From NCBI GenBank assembly GCA_041395105.1, contig JAWLBB010000001.1, positions 1,267,501 through 1,331,500 on the forward strand: a DNA stretch of 64,000 nucleotides. The letters are read 5' to 3'. The number at the start of each line of letters is the position of its first letter. The stretch's first letter is position 1. Source of the DNA: Opitutaceae bacterium (lineage in GTDB: Bacteria; Verrucomicrobiota; Verrucomicrobiia; Opitutales; Opitutaceae). A program made the translations under genes and the position numbers. Below are positions 34,386-44,042 of the stretch, piece after piece. The notes below the pieces were generated by a model. That model searched no databases. It was not told the origin of the DNA and worked only from the letters and a program-made list of their open reading frames with translations.

Positions 34386-35606
34386 TCAGAACCGGGTCAT
34401 GGCGTCGACCGGGGAGATGCGGCCTGCCTTGATCGCGGGGTAGAGGCTGACCAGCAGGCCGAGGGTGACGACCATTGAGCCGGCAAGGGCGTAGTCGAAG
34501 AGGTGATCCCGGGGGTAGATGACGCGGGAAACCCCGAAGTACTCCGAACCGGCGGCGAAGGCGGAAAAATCGATGCCGGTTTGGCTGAGCAGGGCGATCG
34601 AAGCGGCGCCCAGGGCGATGCCGAATCCCAGTCCGACAACGAGAAGCATGGCGGTCTCCAGAATGACGCCCCGGATGATGCCACCCGGAGTCACGCCGAG
34701 GGCCCGGACAAGGCCAAACTCCCGGATCCGTTCAAAGACCGCCATCAGGATGGTATTGACCAGGCCGAAAGCCATCGCGATGAAGACAACCAGGTTCCAA
34801 ATCAGGGAATAGACATTCATACTGTCGAGATAGACGCCGATGAAGGGAACCAACTCGCGCCAGGTCAGAATCCGGAACCCGGATTCCGGAAGCTCTGCCC
34901 TGAGGGCCCGGGCGGTGTTTTCCGCCTCTCCGGCCAGCGGCAGGACAATACTGAACTCGGTGACGTCGCCGTTGATGGCGAGCATGGCCTGAACGGTCGG
35001 CCGCAGGGCAAAGACGAACTGCTTCTCGGTCATCTCCATCTGGGCGCGAAACACGCCCACGATGGTGAAGGCCTGCGATTCGATTTCTCCGGTCGCATTC
35101 TGGGCGTCGATCACCAGTCGATGGCCGACGCGTGCCTCAAGGCGATCGGCGAGCGCCTTCCCGATCAGAATCCCATGGGGCGCCCCTGCGAGGTTACTAC
35201 CCTCGATCGGAGCGGTGCCGATGAAGGAAAGGCCGGCTTCCCGGGCCGGATCGATCCCGACGAGGGTGATGCCGCCGGTGTGCCGCGCGCTGCGGATGAC
35301 GGCCGCCGACCGGACCCGGCTGGTCCAGCGACTTCCGGCCGGCAGGATCTCCCGCAGGGCGCGGCTGACCGGGTCCGTTTCATGTATCCTGTAATCAATG
35401 ACGGGGTTCTCGAAGTAGCCGGGAGCCTGCACCTGAAGGTGACCGGTAAGATTCACGATGTTCGACTGCACCATGTCTTCGACCATGCCGCGCATGAAGG
35501 CACTGAAGAAGACCATCGACCACACCCCAACGGCGACAGCGGAGAGGATGACGAGGGTGCGGCGGGAATTTCGCCAGAGATTGCGCCAAGCGATCAGGGT
35601 ATTCAT
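34386..35606 (-). CDS. FtsX-family ABC permease (LolC/E type), second
   Basis: 406 residues. N-terminal LIAWRNLWRNSRRTLVILSA with the first membrane helix, a large periplasmic domain (~45-270) and three C-terminal helices with the family loop RIREFGLVRALGVTPGGIIR. Works as a dimer with the neighbouring permease and ATPase, using ATP to extract a lipidated or hydrophobic cargo from the inner membrane. It is similar in plan to the gene at 35614, from which it probably arose by duplication. 18 nt separate it from the ATPase start. Confidence 0.9.
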   Translation of the reverse strand: MNTLIAWRNLWRNSRRTLVILSAVAVGVWSMVFFSAFMRGMVEDMVQSNIVNLTGHLQVQAPGYFENPVIDYRIHETDPVSRALREILPAGSRWTSRVRSAAVIRSARHTGGITLVGIDPAREAGLSFIGTAPIEGSNLAGAPHGILIGKALADRLEARVGHRLVIDAQNATGEIESQAFTIVGVFRAQMEMTEKQFVFALRPTVQAMLAINGDVTEFSIVLPLAGEAENTARALRAELPESGFRILTWRELVPFIGVYLDSMNVYSLIWNLVVFIAMAFGLVNTILMAVFERIREFGLVRALGVTPGGIIRGVILETAMLLVVGLGFGIALGAASIALLSQTGIDFSAFAAGSEYFGVSRVIYPRDHLFDYALAGSMVVTLGLLVSLYPAIKAGRISPVDAMTRF

Positions 35607-35613
35607 GGCGGCG

Positions 35614-36858
35614 TTACGCGGTGTGGATGGCCTCGACCGGGCGCAGGCGCCGGATCTTCAGGACCGGGAGCAGGGCGGCGAGAAGGGTGACCACCAGGAC
35701 CACGGAGGGTCCAAGGGTGGCGGTGACGGGCGAGAGCTCGGGATAGGCTCGCGGGGGAAGTCCGTATTGGACCATGTAGGCGGCCGCTTCCTCTCCGAAA
35801 TCGATGCCGACCCGGGCGAAGTAGAGGGTGATGATTGAACCGAGGGCGATACCCGTGAGGACTCCGGCCAGGGTGAGAAGTCCGGACTCGAGCATGAGCA
35901 CCCGGACGAGGCGCCACGGGGTCGTGCCGATCGCCATCATGACGCCGAACTCCCGGGTCCTTTCGTAGACCGCCATGATGAAGGTGTTCAGGATGCTGAA
36001 AGCGACGACAAGAACCAGGATCAGGTACATGACACCGCCGATCAGCATATCGAGCTCGATTCCCTCGAGCAGTCCCGGCAACAGCTCCCGCCAGGTCAGG
36101 GTGACCAGAGGGTGCTCTTTGGTCCCGAGGCCGGAGACTTTCCCCTCGATCTCCCGGGCCGGTTCGGCCAGCCACCAGAGACTGTCCGACCGGATAAGGA
36201 TACGATGAACTGCGCCCTCCATTCGAAAGACTTCGTCGAAGAAGGCACGGCCGACATAGAGGGTGGATCGATCCACCTCCGGCTGACCGGTTTCAAACAG
36301 GCCTTGGATGACGACGTCTCCGGCGGCAATCGACCCATCGCGGGCCGAGCCGAGAAGAGTGACCGTGTCGCCGGCCCCGATGCCGAGATTGCGGGCGAGG
36401 AGTCCACCGATGACGGCCCGATCGAATTCCTCAGGTTTCAGGAAGGTGCCCTCCCGGACTGTGTCGGCCACGGTCGTGACCCTCGACTCCGTCTCGGGAT
36501 CGATGCCGATGACCATCGCACCCAAGGCGTGGTCCTTGCCGGCGAGAAGGGAAAATCCTTCCGAACGGACCGTCGTGGCACGCACCCGCGGGTTTCCGTC
36601 CAGGGAGTGGATGACGGCTTCCGGGTCGGGGATGACCAGCCAGACCTGCGGATCATCCCGGTAGTCGTCGGCGAGAATCTGCAGGTAACCGGTGCCGCCA
36701 TTGACCGAGGCGCGGATCATCAATTGGTACTGGTTGGCTGCAAGTGAGAGCATGAAGACCAGAATGGCCGATGCAAAGACCACCGCGCTGATCGAGAGCA
36801 TCGACCGGCGCCGGTTGCGCCAGAGGTTCCTCCAGGCCAGCTGCAGATCGTTCCTCAT
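35614..36858 (-). CDS. FtsX-family ABC permease (LolC/E type), first
   Basis: 414 residues, same plan as its neighbour: LAWRNLWRNRRRSMLSISAV at the N-terminus, a periplasmic domain, and three C-terminal helices around YERTREFGVMMAIGTTPWRL. The ATG at 36858 is used; a TTG at 36867 directly after the LolA-like stop is also in frame. Part of the operon with the LolA-like chaperone, implying a Lol-type periplasmic transfer route separate from the housekeeping Lol system. Confidence 0.9.
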   Translation of the reverse strand: MRNDLQLAWRNLWRNRRRSMLSISAVVFASAILVFMLSLAANQYQLMIRASVNGGTGYLQILADDYRDDPQVWLVIPDPEAVIHSLDGNPRVRATTVRSEGFSLLAGKDHALGAMVIGIDPETESRVTTVADTVREGTFLKPEEFDRAVIGGLLARNLGIGAGDTVTLLGSARDGSIAAGDVVIQGLFETGQPEVDRSTLYVGRAFFDEVFRMEGAVHRILIRSDSLWWLAEPAREIEGKVSGLGTKEHPLVTLTWRELLPGLLEGIELDMLIGGVMYLILVLVVAFSILNTFIMAVYERTREFGVMMAIGTTPWRLVRVLMLESGLLTLAGVLTGIALGSIITLYFARVGIDFGEEAAAYMVQYGLPPRAYPELSPVTATLGPSVVLVVTLLAALLPVLKIRRLRPVEAIHTA

Positions 36859-36867
36859 GGCCGTCAA

Positions 36868-37647
36868 TCAGCGGCGCGGATTCCGGAGAAACGTCTCCGT
36901 GAATACCCGGTCGGGCAAGCTCTCGAGGAACTGAAGCGAACGGTATTCGATGCGGGTGTAGCGGGTCGCGTCGTTCGCCTGGACCATGGTGAGAATCCGG
37001 GGCAGCAGACGGCCGCCGAGGATCTCCAGTTGCGACATTTCCAGCGTCTTGACCAGCTCTCCGTCCTGGTCGAAAAACGTCTCACGGAGCATGATCTTGT
37101 CCTCCCTGATGAGAACGACCTGCTTGCCCCAGACCACCGGTGCCCCGGGCTTTGGTGTGAGAAGAACCTCGTAGACCGTCAAGCCGCTCTCGGTGGTAGT
37201 CCCGGTCAGTTCATGCGTGTAGTCGACGAGGATGCTGTCGGTCTTGGCAAGATCATGATTGGTGAAATCGGACCCCATCCAGGATTGACTCATGAGGGAG
37301 GGGGGCAGCTTGATCACGCGGTTGACCCGCGGGTTGAAGGTCCACATCTGCTCGCCTTTCTTCAGCGTCCCGTTTCCCCGGTCGCGGGCGGGATCCGTGA
37401 TCACAATGACACTGTCATCGTCGCCCCGGGTCCAGGCTTCCAGGGTCTGGGAACGTTCCCATTCCGGACGATGAATGGTCATTTCCATGACGGCCTCGGA
37501 TGCTTCGCCGCGGTAATAGCGGAACGATTCGCGGATCAATTCGGTTGCGTCGGGCTCACCGGCCCGAACGCTCAAGACGCCGGTGGCGACGGACAAGACA
37601 CCGACCAGAACGACCCCCGCGCGTCCCGCATGCAACCGTGGTTTCAT
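36868..37647 (-). CDS. LolA-like outer-membrane lipoprotein-sorting protein
   Basis: 259 residues. Signal peptide (GVVLVGVLSVATGVLSVRAG) and the LolA-like unclosed barrel signature: MEMTIHRPEWERSQTLEAWT, GNGTLKKGEQMWTFNPRVNR and VIKLPPSLMSQSWMGSDFTN. This subgroup (LolA_like, pfam17131) carries hydrophobic cargo across the periplasm and is normally encoded with MMPL or FtsX exporters. First gene of the five-gene leftward operon. Confidence 0.9.
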   Translation of the reverse strand: MKPRLHAGRAGVVLVGVLSVATGVLSVRAGEPDATELIRESFRYYRGEASEAVMEMTIHRPEWERSQTLEAWTRGDDDSVIVITDPARDRGNGTLKKGEQMWTFNPRVNRVIKLPPSLMSQSWMGSDFTNHDLAKTDSILVDYTHELTGTTTESGLTVYEVLLTPKPGAPVVWGKQVVLIREDKIMLRETFFDQDGELVKTLEMSQLEILGGRLLPRILTMVQANDATRYTRIEYRSLQFLESLPDRVFTETFLRNPRR

Positions 37648-37717
37648 GATCGTTCCGACTCTAGCCCGGAAATCCGTCCGGGTGAAGAGGAAACGGTTCC
37701 TGCTGCAGGCGTTGCCG

Positions 37718-38911
37718 TCAGTTCCGGAGGGCGTCGAAGAGCGCGATGATGTTCGCGGGCGGCACGTTGGCCTGGATATTGTGGATCGGAGCGGCCACGA
37801 GGCCTCCGTTGCGCCCGAGAATCCCGATGTTTTTCCGGGTTTCCTCCGCCACTTCTTCGGGAGTCCCGTCGGTCAGGGTGGACTGGCCGTCACAGGTGCC
37901 ACCCCAGAAGATGATCCGGTCACCGAATCGACGTTTGAGGGATGCCGGATCCATGCCGGCGGCCGAGGTTTGAACGGGATTGATGATGTCCACCCCCATT
38001 TCGATGATCGAATCGAGGAGAGGTTCGATGGCCCCATCGGAATGGAGCATGACTTTCCAGGGCGTGTGGGCATGGATCCAGTCGAGGCCGCGCTTGTAGG
38101 CCGGCAGGAGTTTCTCCCGGAACATCGACGTGGAGAGAAAGGGAGAGGACTGGGTTCCGAAATCATCGCAGATCTGGATGATCTGGACCCGATCGCCCAC
38201 CGCCTGCCGGAAGCGAGCAAGGTTCTCCAGCCAGACGTCGGTCAGGATGCCGAAGAGGTCGGTCACATAATCGTCCTCGGAGGCGAAGGTGATCATCCAT
38301 TCCTCGAATCCACCCTGGCCGATTCCGTTGAAGAGTTCATAGGGAGGACCCATCGGGGCGATGATCGCCTGTTCGGTTCGGGTGAAGAGGCGTTGCGATT
38401 CCGCCCGGTAGTGTTCGAGAACCGGATCGGAAATCAGTGAAGGACGCCAGGTGGAAAGGTCGGGATGAGTGGCTCCGGGGTATTTCTCGAAACGGTCGAA
38501 ATACCAGGCACCGGATGGCATGGCCGCGATGACCTCCCGGCTTCGTCGGAGAACGAATCCGCCGTGGCCATCCGGTTCCGGATGAAAACCGCCGGGGATT
38601 CCAACCTCGAGTCCACCCGGAAGAATCCACGATTTCCAGTCGCGGTTCTCGATTCCGAACGCAACCGCCGGACGATGCAGGCCGACACAGTCGGCCCCGA
38701 ATCGATGCGCCACTTCCGGTTCGATTTCGGCCAGCATCTGGTAAGTGTCGAACACGCGGGGCGGAGGGTTCGCGGGTAGGCCGAGTGCCTGGCGCAGAAG
38801 GGCGTAGGCCCAGATCGAGATTCCGGACTGGCGGGTGCCGCCGAAGTCGACGGGAAGTCGGTCGACCGGTTGCCGGTTCAGAGTGGCGAGGATGCGTTCG
38901 CGGGAAGTCAT
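37718..38911 (-). CDS. Uroporphyrinogen decarboxylase (URO-D) family protein
   Basis: 397 residues. N-terminal TSRERILATLNRQPVDRLPV is the hallmark of catabolic URO-D-like proteins, and the C-terminal half has the beta-barrel repeats MLHSDGAIEPLLDSIIEMGV and IIFWGGTCDGQSTL. These members are not haem enzymes but are related to MtaA/MtbA-type corrinoid methyltransferases or of unknown function. No corrinoid protein is nearby. The ATG at 38911 is chosen over an in-frame start at 38977. It is divergent from the M14 gene across the operator at 38991. Confidence 0.85.
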   Translation of the reverse strand: MTSRERILATLNRQPVDRLPVDFGGTRQSGISIWAYALLRQALGLPANPPPRVFDTYQMLAEIEPEVAHRFGADCVGLHRPAVAFGIENRDWKSWILPGGLEVGIPGGFHPEPDGHGGFVLRRSREVIAAMPSGAWYFDRFEKYPGATHPDLSTWRPSLISDPVLEHYRAESQRLFTRTEQAIIAPMGPPYELFNGIGQGGFEEWMITFASEDDYVTDLFGILTDVWLENLARFRQAVGDRVQIIQICDDFGTQSSPFLSTSMFREKLLPAYKRGLDWIHAHTPWKVMLHSDGAIEPLLDSIIEMGVDIINPVQTSAAGMDPASLKRRFGDRIIFWGGTCDGQSTLTDGTPEEVAEETRKNIGILGRNGGLVAAPIHNIQANVPPANIIALFDALRN

Positions 38912-38990
38912 GCCGAGTCCCCAATCCTGGCCACGGACAAGGTCCCGGGCAAGAACCCGCTTGGATCGCTGTCGCACAGTCGTAGATCAA

Positions 38991-39015
38991 GTTTGTAACA
39001 TAATAGGTTACAAAC
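38991..39015. promoter_or_regulatory. Perfect 9-bp palindromic operator
   Basis: GTTTGTAAC, seven bases ATAATAG, then GTTACAAAC: perfect 9-bp arms in an AT-rich island between the divergent URO-D and M14 genes. Probably bound by a dimeric regulator (GntR or LacI type), which is not encoded here. Confidence 0.65.
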
Positions 39016-39116
39016 CTAATCGTTCCGGGGCCGGTCGTCCTGACAGGTTGCTCCACGGCGCCAACCGGTTCTTTTCGACTTTATGCTTCGTTCCCGGGGG
39101 ATCATCATCGGGGATC

Positions 39117-40923
39117 ATGTCTGATCTCCGAGTATCCGGATTGTTCGTCGTCTGGGGAGCGATTGTGCTGACCGCGGCGGCTCAGGAAGAGTCTTTTGCC
39201 CCGGCAGTGCTGCCTCCGATCGTCCCGTGGTCGGGTTCAAGCGAGGCCCTCGTGGTTGGTGCGGATCATCCCTGGGTCACTCCCTCGGAATTGACGGATC
39301 TGGCGGATTCGCCCGACTACGCGGAGACTCTGGCTTACCTCGAGCGTTTGTGCCACGCATCGGATCGGCTCGAGCTGGAGGTCTTTGGCCGGACAGGCGA
39401 GGGGCGTGATCTTTATGTGGTGATTGCGCGATCGGAGGATCAGAGTGAGGACAGGCCGATCGTCCTCGCCCAGGCGGGGATCCATTCCGGAGAGATCGAT
39501 GGAAAGGATGCCGGACTCATGCTCCTTCGGGATATGGCGGTTGGCGGGAAGGGAGAGATTCTGGAGAAGGTGGATTTTCTTTTTGTTCCGGTCTTCAACC
39601 TCGATGGGCATGAACGACGTTCCCTCTACAACCGTCCCAACCAGCGGGGGCCCATTCACCAGGGCTGGCGGACCACGGCGCGCAATCTGAATCTGAACCG
39701 GGATTATCTGAAGGCGGACAGTCCGGAGATGCGGGCGATGTTGGGGTTGATCCGTGAATGGGAGCCGGACCTTTATCTCGATCTTCACGTCACCGACGGG
39801 ATCGATTATCAGTATGACATCACCTTCGGCTATAACGGCTATGACGGGAATCCCGCCTGGTCGCCCCGCATCGGAGCCTGGCTGGATGAGATCCTGCGTC
39901 CCGAGGCAACCAAAGCGCTGCTCGATGGAGGCCATATTCCGGGCCGACTGGTCTTTGCTGCCGACGATCGCGATCCCGCCAAGGGAATCGGGTTGGGGTC
40001 GACCATGCCGCGGTTCTCCGACGGCTACGGCGATCTCCGGCACCTGCCAACGATCCTGGTCGAGAATCACTCGCTCAAGCCCTACCGTCAGCGGGTTCTC
40101 GGCACCTACGTTTTTCTGGAAGGCGTCCTGCGCTGCGTCGGCGAGAACGCGGCGTCCTTGAAGGCGGCCATCGCAGCTGACCGGGAGGCGCGGGTGGAAG
40201 CCGCACTTTGAGTGGAAGATGAATGAAGAGGGGCGGTTGGTTGATTTTCTCGGGATGGAATACGAGGAATTCCCTTCCGAGGTGTCTGGTGAAGAAGAGA
40301 TACGTTGGTTGGGGCAGCCGGTCATCTACCGGGATTATCCGATGCAGACGGGGGCGGTCGGAGCGACTATCGAACGGCCGATCGCGTATTGGGTTCCGGC
40401 GGCTTGGTCCGAAGTGATTGAACGGCTGAGGTTGCATGGGGTGGAGATGGAGGCGATCCCGGAGCCCGCCACGCAGCTGGTCAGTCGGCTGCGGTTGGTG
40501 GACCCCAAGGTCGCCTCGGTGCCCTACGAGGGATGCTACCGGATGTCGGCGGGGTTCGAGGTCGAGCGGCGGGAAGAGACCTTTCCGAAAGGAACTTTTC
40601 GGATTCCGACCGATCAACCTTTGGGTGACCTCGTGGTGGTGGCCCTTGAGCCGACGAGTCCGGCCTCGTTTTTCGCCTGGGGATTTTTCCCGGAGATTCT
40701 CCAGCAGACAGAATATATCGAGGGTTATGTCATGGATCCCCTGGCCGAGCGGATGATGGCGGAGGATCCCGACCTTCGCGAGGCGTTTTCCCGGGCCCTG
40801 GAGGAGGATCCGGAACTTGCGGGCAATCGTGATGCGCGGCTGCGCTGGTTCTATGCGCGGACGCCCTATTTTGATGATCGGTACCTGCTCTATCCAGTGG
40901 CGATTGAGGGACGGTTGGACTGA
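39117..40923 (+). pseudogene. M14 zinc carboxypeptidase split by a frameshift
   Basis: The first frame (39117-40211) holds the catalytic domain: signal peptide (FVVWGAIVLTAAAQ), zinc ligands His and Glu in AGIHSGEIDGKDAG, VFNLDGHERR, the third ligand in DLHVTDG, and the catalytic Glu region LVENHSLKPYRQ. The second frame (ATG 40219-40923) holds the C-terminal domain of the same family: YWVPAAWSEVIERLRLHGVE and PTDQPLGDLVVVALEPTSPA. Reading back from that ATG gives PHFEWK in frame, so one extra base near 40200 separates the two parts. Removing it yields ~601 residues, the normal family size. Confidence 0.85.
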
Positions 40924-41300
40924 TAGGATTTGGGGGACTCGGGTGGGGCGGGTCGGGGCGCAACCGCTTTGCTCAAGGCAGTAGAAGGAACTCATCCACG
41001 AGATTACGCGGGATAAAGCATCCGCGCGAGCCCGCGGTGCCCCGGAAACCTGTCCCTGCGCCTGGAGCAGGCCTTCCCATCCGGGAGAAAGTGTGGACAA
41101 GCCACGCCCAAACATTCGAGTTCCTCCCGCCTCAGCCGGGGCGGGAGTCGCCGCACTGTTTGGCGGTGCCTGAGGAAGTCCGGTTGCTTCAGCCTATTCA
41201 ATATTCTAATGTAAAATTGCTTTCAATATTAGTTGACTAAATGCGTAGATGCTCATGTATTGGCTTCAACCGGACGATCTGGATCTGGATTTCCCAACTC
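40924..41300. other. Gene-free interval upstream of the Psr operon
   Basis: 377 bp with no convincing gene. The first ~260 bp are GC-rich and featureless by eye. The last ~60 bp are strikingly AT-rich (about 41190-41245) and contain a direct repeat TTCAATATT at 41197-41205 and 41222-41230, 25 nt apart. This is the likely promoter/operator of the molybdenum oxidoreductase operon. Confidence 0.55.
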
Positions 41301-43493
41301 ATGAACACTCTCTCGCGACGCCGCTTTCTCCGAATATCCGCTGCCACCATTGCGGCTGCGGGGGCTGCGGGCACTCTCCCGACCCGCGGCTTTGGGCGGT
41401 CGGCAAAGACCGGTGGATCCGGAGTGGAGACCATCCCGACCTTCTGTGACATCTGTTTCTGGAAATGCGGGGCAATCGCCTATCGTCGGGACGGCAAGCT
41501 CTGGAAAGTAGAGGGCAATCCCGATGACCCCCTCAGTCGCGGCCGGCTTTGTCCGCGTGGCACGGGCGGGGTAGGGGCTCACACCGACCCGGATCGCCTT
41601 CGGGCACCAATGATCCGCACCCGGGAGCGGGGCGAGGAGAAGTGGAAGGAAGTGACCTGGGGAGAGGCCCTGGATTACATCGCCGAACGAATGAATCGGA
41701 TCAAGGCCGACTATGGCCCGGAATCGATGGCGCTGTTCAGCCATGGGATTGGAGGCACCTTTTTCAAGCACACCTTGAAGGCTTATGGCACGCCGAACAT
41801 CACGGCCCCGTCCTTCGCGCAGTGCCGGGGGCCGCGCGAAGTCGGGTTTCGTCTGACTTACGGGGATGATGTCGGATCGCCGGAGCGGACCGATATCGCC
41901 AACGCGAAATGCCTGGTCCTGATCGGTTCGCATCTGGGTGAGAACATGCACAACACCCAGGTTCAGGAGTTCGCCGAAGCGGTGGGCAAGGGAAGCAGGA
42001 TCATCGTGGTGGATCCCCGTTTTTCGGTCGCCGCGAGCAAGGCGAGTCATTACCTGCCGATCAAGCCGGGCACGGATCTGGCCCTCCTTCTGGCCTGGAT
42101 GCAGGTGATCGTCGAGGAGAAGCTTTACGACCGTGACTATGTCGAAGCTCACGGCTTTGGCTTCGAGGCATTCGCCGCATCCATCCGCAATTATTCACCG
42201 GAGTGGGCCTATCCGGAAACCGGGATTGAACCGGAAGCGATCCGGGAAACGGCCCGCGAGATGGCGCGGTTTCGTCCGGCCACCCTGGTCCATCCGGGGC
42301 GGCACGTGAACTGGAACGGCGACGACGCCCAGCGGAGTCGGGCCATTGCGCTGCTCAACGCCCTGCTCGGCAGCTGGGGGAGAAAGGGCGGATTCTACCA
42401 GCAGGTCGGCATGGAGGTGCCATCGTATCCGTATCCGGAATACCCAAAGTCAATCCGGGGAAAGGTCGACAATCCGGATCACCGCTATCCGTTTGCCCAT
42501 GAAACCCTGACCACGGGCATTCGGGAGGCGACCCTGACCGGCGAACCCTATCCGATCAAAGGCTGGATGGTTTACGCGACCAATCTGCTCAAATCCCTCC
42601 CAAACCAGGAGGAGACGATCGCGGCGATCCAAAAGCTGGATCTTCTTGTGGTGGTCGATGTGATTCCGAGCGAGATCGCGGGCTGGGCGGACGTGGTCCT
42701 GCCCGAATCCATTTACCTCGAACGACACGATGAGTTGAACGTGGAATGGTTCCGGGAGCCGTTTGTGGCCCTCCGCCAACCGGTGGTGGATTCACCCAAC
42801 GATCAGAAGCCCAACTGGTGGATCGCGCGGACCCTTGCGGAGAAGCTTGGCCTGTCCGATTACTATCCGTGGAAGACGATAGAGGAGTACCTGCGCTGGC
42901 GGGTGGAGGCGGCCGGACTGGATTTCGAGACCCTCCGGACCAAGGGCCTGATCAAGGGACCCCGTCAGCCCATCTACTACGAGGAAGGGGTCGAACCGGA
43001 ATTCGCCACTCCTTCGGGCAAGATCGAATTCTATTCGCTTCAGCTTGAGCAGGCGGGCTTTGATCCAGTTCCCCGTTACACGCCGCCGGAATCAGGACCT
43101 CCGGGTTCTTTCCGTCTGCTCTATGGCCGGGCCCCGGTCCATTCCTTCAGCCGGACCCAATCCAATCCGCTCCTGATGGAGGCGATGTCGGAGAATGAAG
43201 TCTGGCTGAATGCGCGGGTGGCCGGCCGATACGGATTGAAGAGCGGGGATCGTGTCCGCCTGCGCAATCAGGACGGGGCGTTGAGCAACCCGATCCGCGT
43301 CAAGGCGACGCGCCGGATCCGTCCCGAATGTGTCTATATGGTGCATGGTTTCGGGCATACCTCGAAAGGTCTGCGGCGTGCTTTCGGCCGGGGGGCGAGT
43401 GACGCCGGCCTGACCTCAACCTACCGGATGGATCCCCTGATGGGGGCCACCGCGATGAACATGAATTTCGTAACCCTCGAGAAGGAGAGCTGA
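41301..43493 (+). CDS. Polysulfide/thiosulfate reductase catalytic subunit
   Basis: 730 residues, DMSO-reductase superfamily, PsrA/PhsA type. Twin-arginine signal SRRRFLRISAATIAAAGAAG, so it is exported folded with its cofactor. The [4Fe-4S] motif is CDICFWKCG with the fourth Cys in RLCPRG. The molybdenum ligand is the Cys of SFAQCRGPREVG, as in PsrA. Cofactor-binding segments include LVLIGSHLGENMHNTQ and DVIPSEIAGWADVVLPESIY. It reduces (or possibly oxidises) polysulfide, thiosulfate or tetrathionate in the periplasm. The ATG at 41301 is chosen because it directly precedes the Tat motif; the frame is open from 41241. Confidence 0.92.
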   Translation: MNTLSRRRFLRISAATIAAAGAAGTLPTRGFGRSAKTGGSGVETIPTFCDICFWKCGAIAYRRDGKLWKVEGNPDDPLSRGRLCPRGTGGVGAHTDPDRLRAPMIRTRERGEEKWKEVTWGEALDYIAERMNRIKADYGPESMALFSHGIGGTFFKHTLKAYGTPNITAPSFAQCRGPREVGFRLTYGDDVGSPERTDIANAKCLVLIGSHLGENMHNTQVQEFAEAVGKGSRIIVVDPRFSVAASKASHYLPIKPGTDLALLLAWMQVIVEEKLYDRDYVEAHGFGFEAFAASIRNYSPEWAYPETGIEPEAIRETAREMARFRPATLVHPGRHVNWNGDDAQRSRAIALLNALLGSWGRKGGFYQQVGMEVPSYPYPEYPKSIRGKVDNPDHRYPFAHETLTTGIREATLTGEPYPIKGWMVYATNLLKSLPNQEETIAAIQKLDLLVVVDVIPSEIAGWADVVLPESIYLERHDELNVEWFREPFVALRQPVVDSPNDQKPNWWIARTLAEKLGLSDYYPWKTIEEYLRWRVEAAGLDFETLRTKGLIKGPRQPIYYEEGVEPEFATPSGKIEFYSLQLEQAGFDPVPRYTPPESGPPGSFRLLYGRAPVHSFSRTQSNPLLMEAMSENEVWLNARVAGRYGLKSGDRVRLRNQDGALSNPIRVKATRRIRPECVYMVHGFGHTSKGLRRAFGRGASDAGLTSTYRMDPLMGATAMNMNFVTLEKES

Positions 43494-43496
43494 ACG

Positions 43497-44036
43497 ATGG
43501 CGCGCTACGGCATGGTCATTGATACCCGGCGGTGCGTCGGCTGCATGGATTGTGTGATCGCCTGCAAGACCGAGCACGGCACGCCGGAGGGCTACAACCG
43601 TGATTGGATCACCCAGACGGTGACCGGTGAGAGCCCGAATCTGCGGATGGAGATCCGGACGGAGCGCTGCAATCACTGTGCGAATCCTCCTTGTGTCTCC
43701 TGTTGCCCGACCGGGGCGAGCCACGTCCATGCCCGGGGAGGCGTGGTCCTGGTGACCAAGGACATGTGCATCGGCTGCAAGGCCTGTCTGGCGGCCTGCC
43801 CCTATGACGCCCGCTTTATTCATCCGGATGGTTATGCCGACAAATGCACCTTCTGCATCAACCGGGTGGAAAAGGGCCTCGACCCTGCCTGTGTCGCGGT
43901 CTGTCCGACCCGCTGCATGCACTTCGGGGATCTTGATGATCCCGAGAGCGAAGTGAGCCGGCTGCTGGGGGCGCGGGCGAATCATTCCCTCATTCCGGAG
44001 GCAGGAACCCGGCCCTCCATCTTCTACCTGACCTGA
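43497..44036 (+). CDS. PsrB-type four-cluster ferredoxin subunit
   Basis: 179 residues with 16 cysteines in the four-cluster arrangement of PsrB/PhsB/DmsB: CVGCMDCVIACK, CNHCANPPCVSCCP, CIGCKACLAACP and CTFCINRVEKGLDPACVAVC. It passes electrons between the catalytic subunit and the membrane quinone site. Starts 3 nt after the catalytic gene stop; GGAG lies ~10 nt upstream of the ATG. Confidence 0.95.
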   Translation: MARYGMVIDTRRCVGCMDCVIACKTEHGTPEGYNRDWITQTVTGESPNLRMEIRTERCNHCANPPCVSCCPTGASHVHARGGVVLVTKDMCIGCKACLAACPYDARFIHPDGYADKCTFCINRVEKGLDPACVAVCPTRCMHFGDLDDPESEVSRLLGARANHSLIPEAGTRPSIFYLT

Positions 44037-44042
44037 TCCGCC

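Noticed and set aside
40924..41240. Possible small genes before the Psr operon.
   Set aside because: Frames are short, lack ribosome binding sites and look like shadows; only the AT-rich repeat near 41200 stands out.
41301..43493. Formate dehydrogenase or nitrate reductase for the molybdenum enzyme.
   Set aside because: The Cys ligand context SFAQCRGPR, the PsrB-type ferredoxin, the NrfD subunit and sulfur transporter neighbours fit the Psr/Phs group instead.
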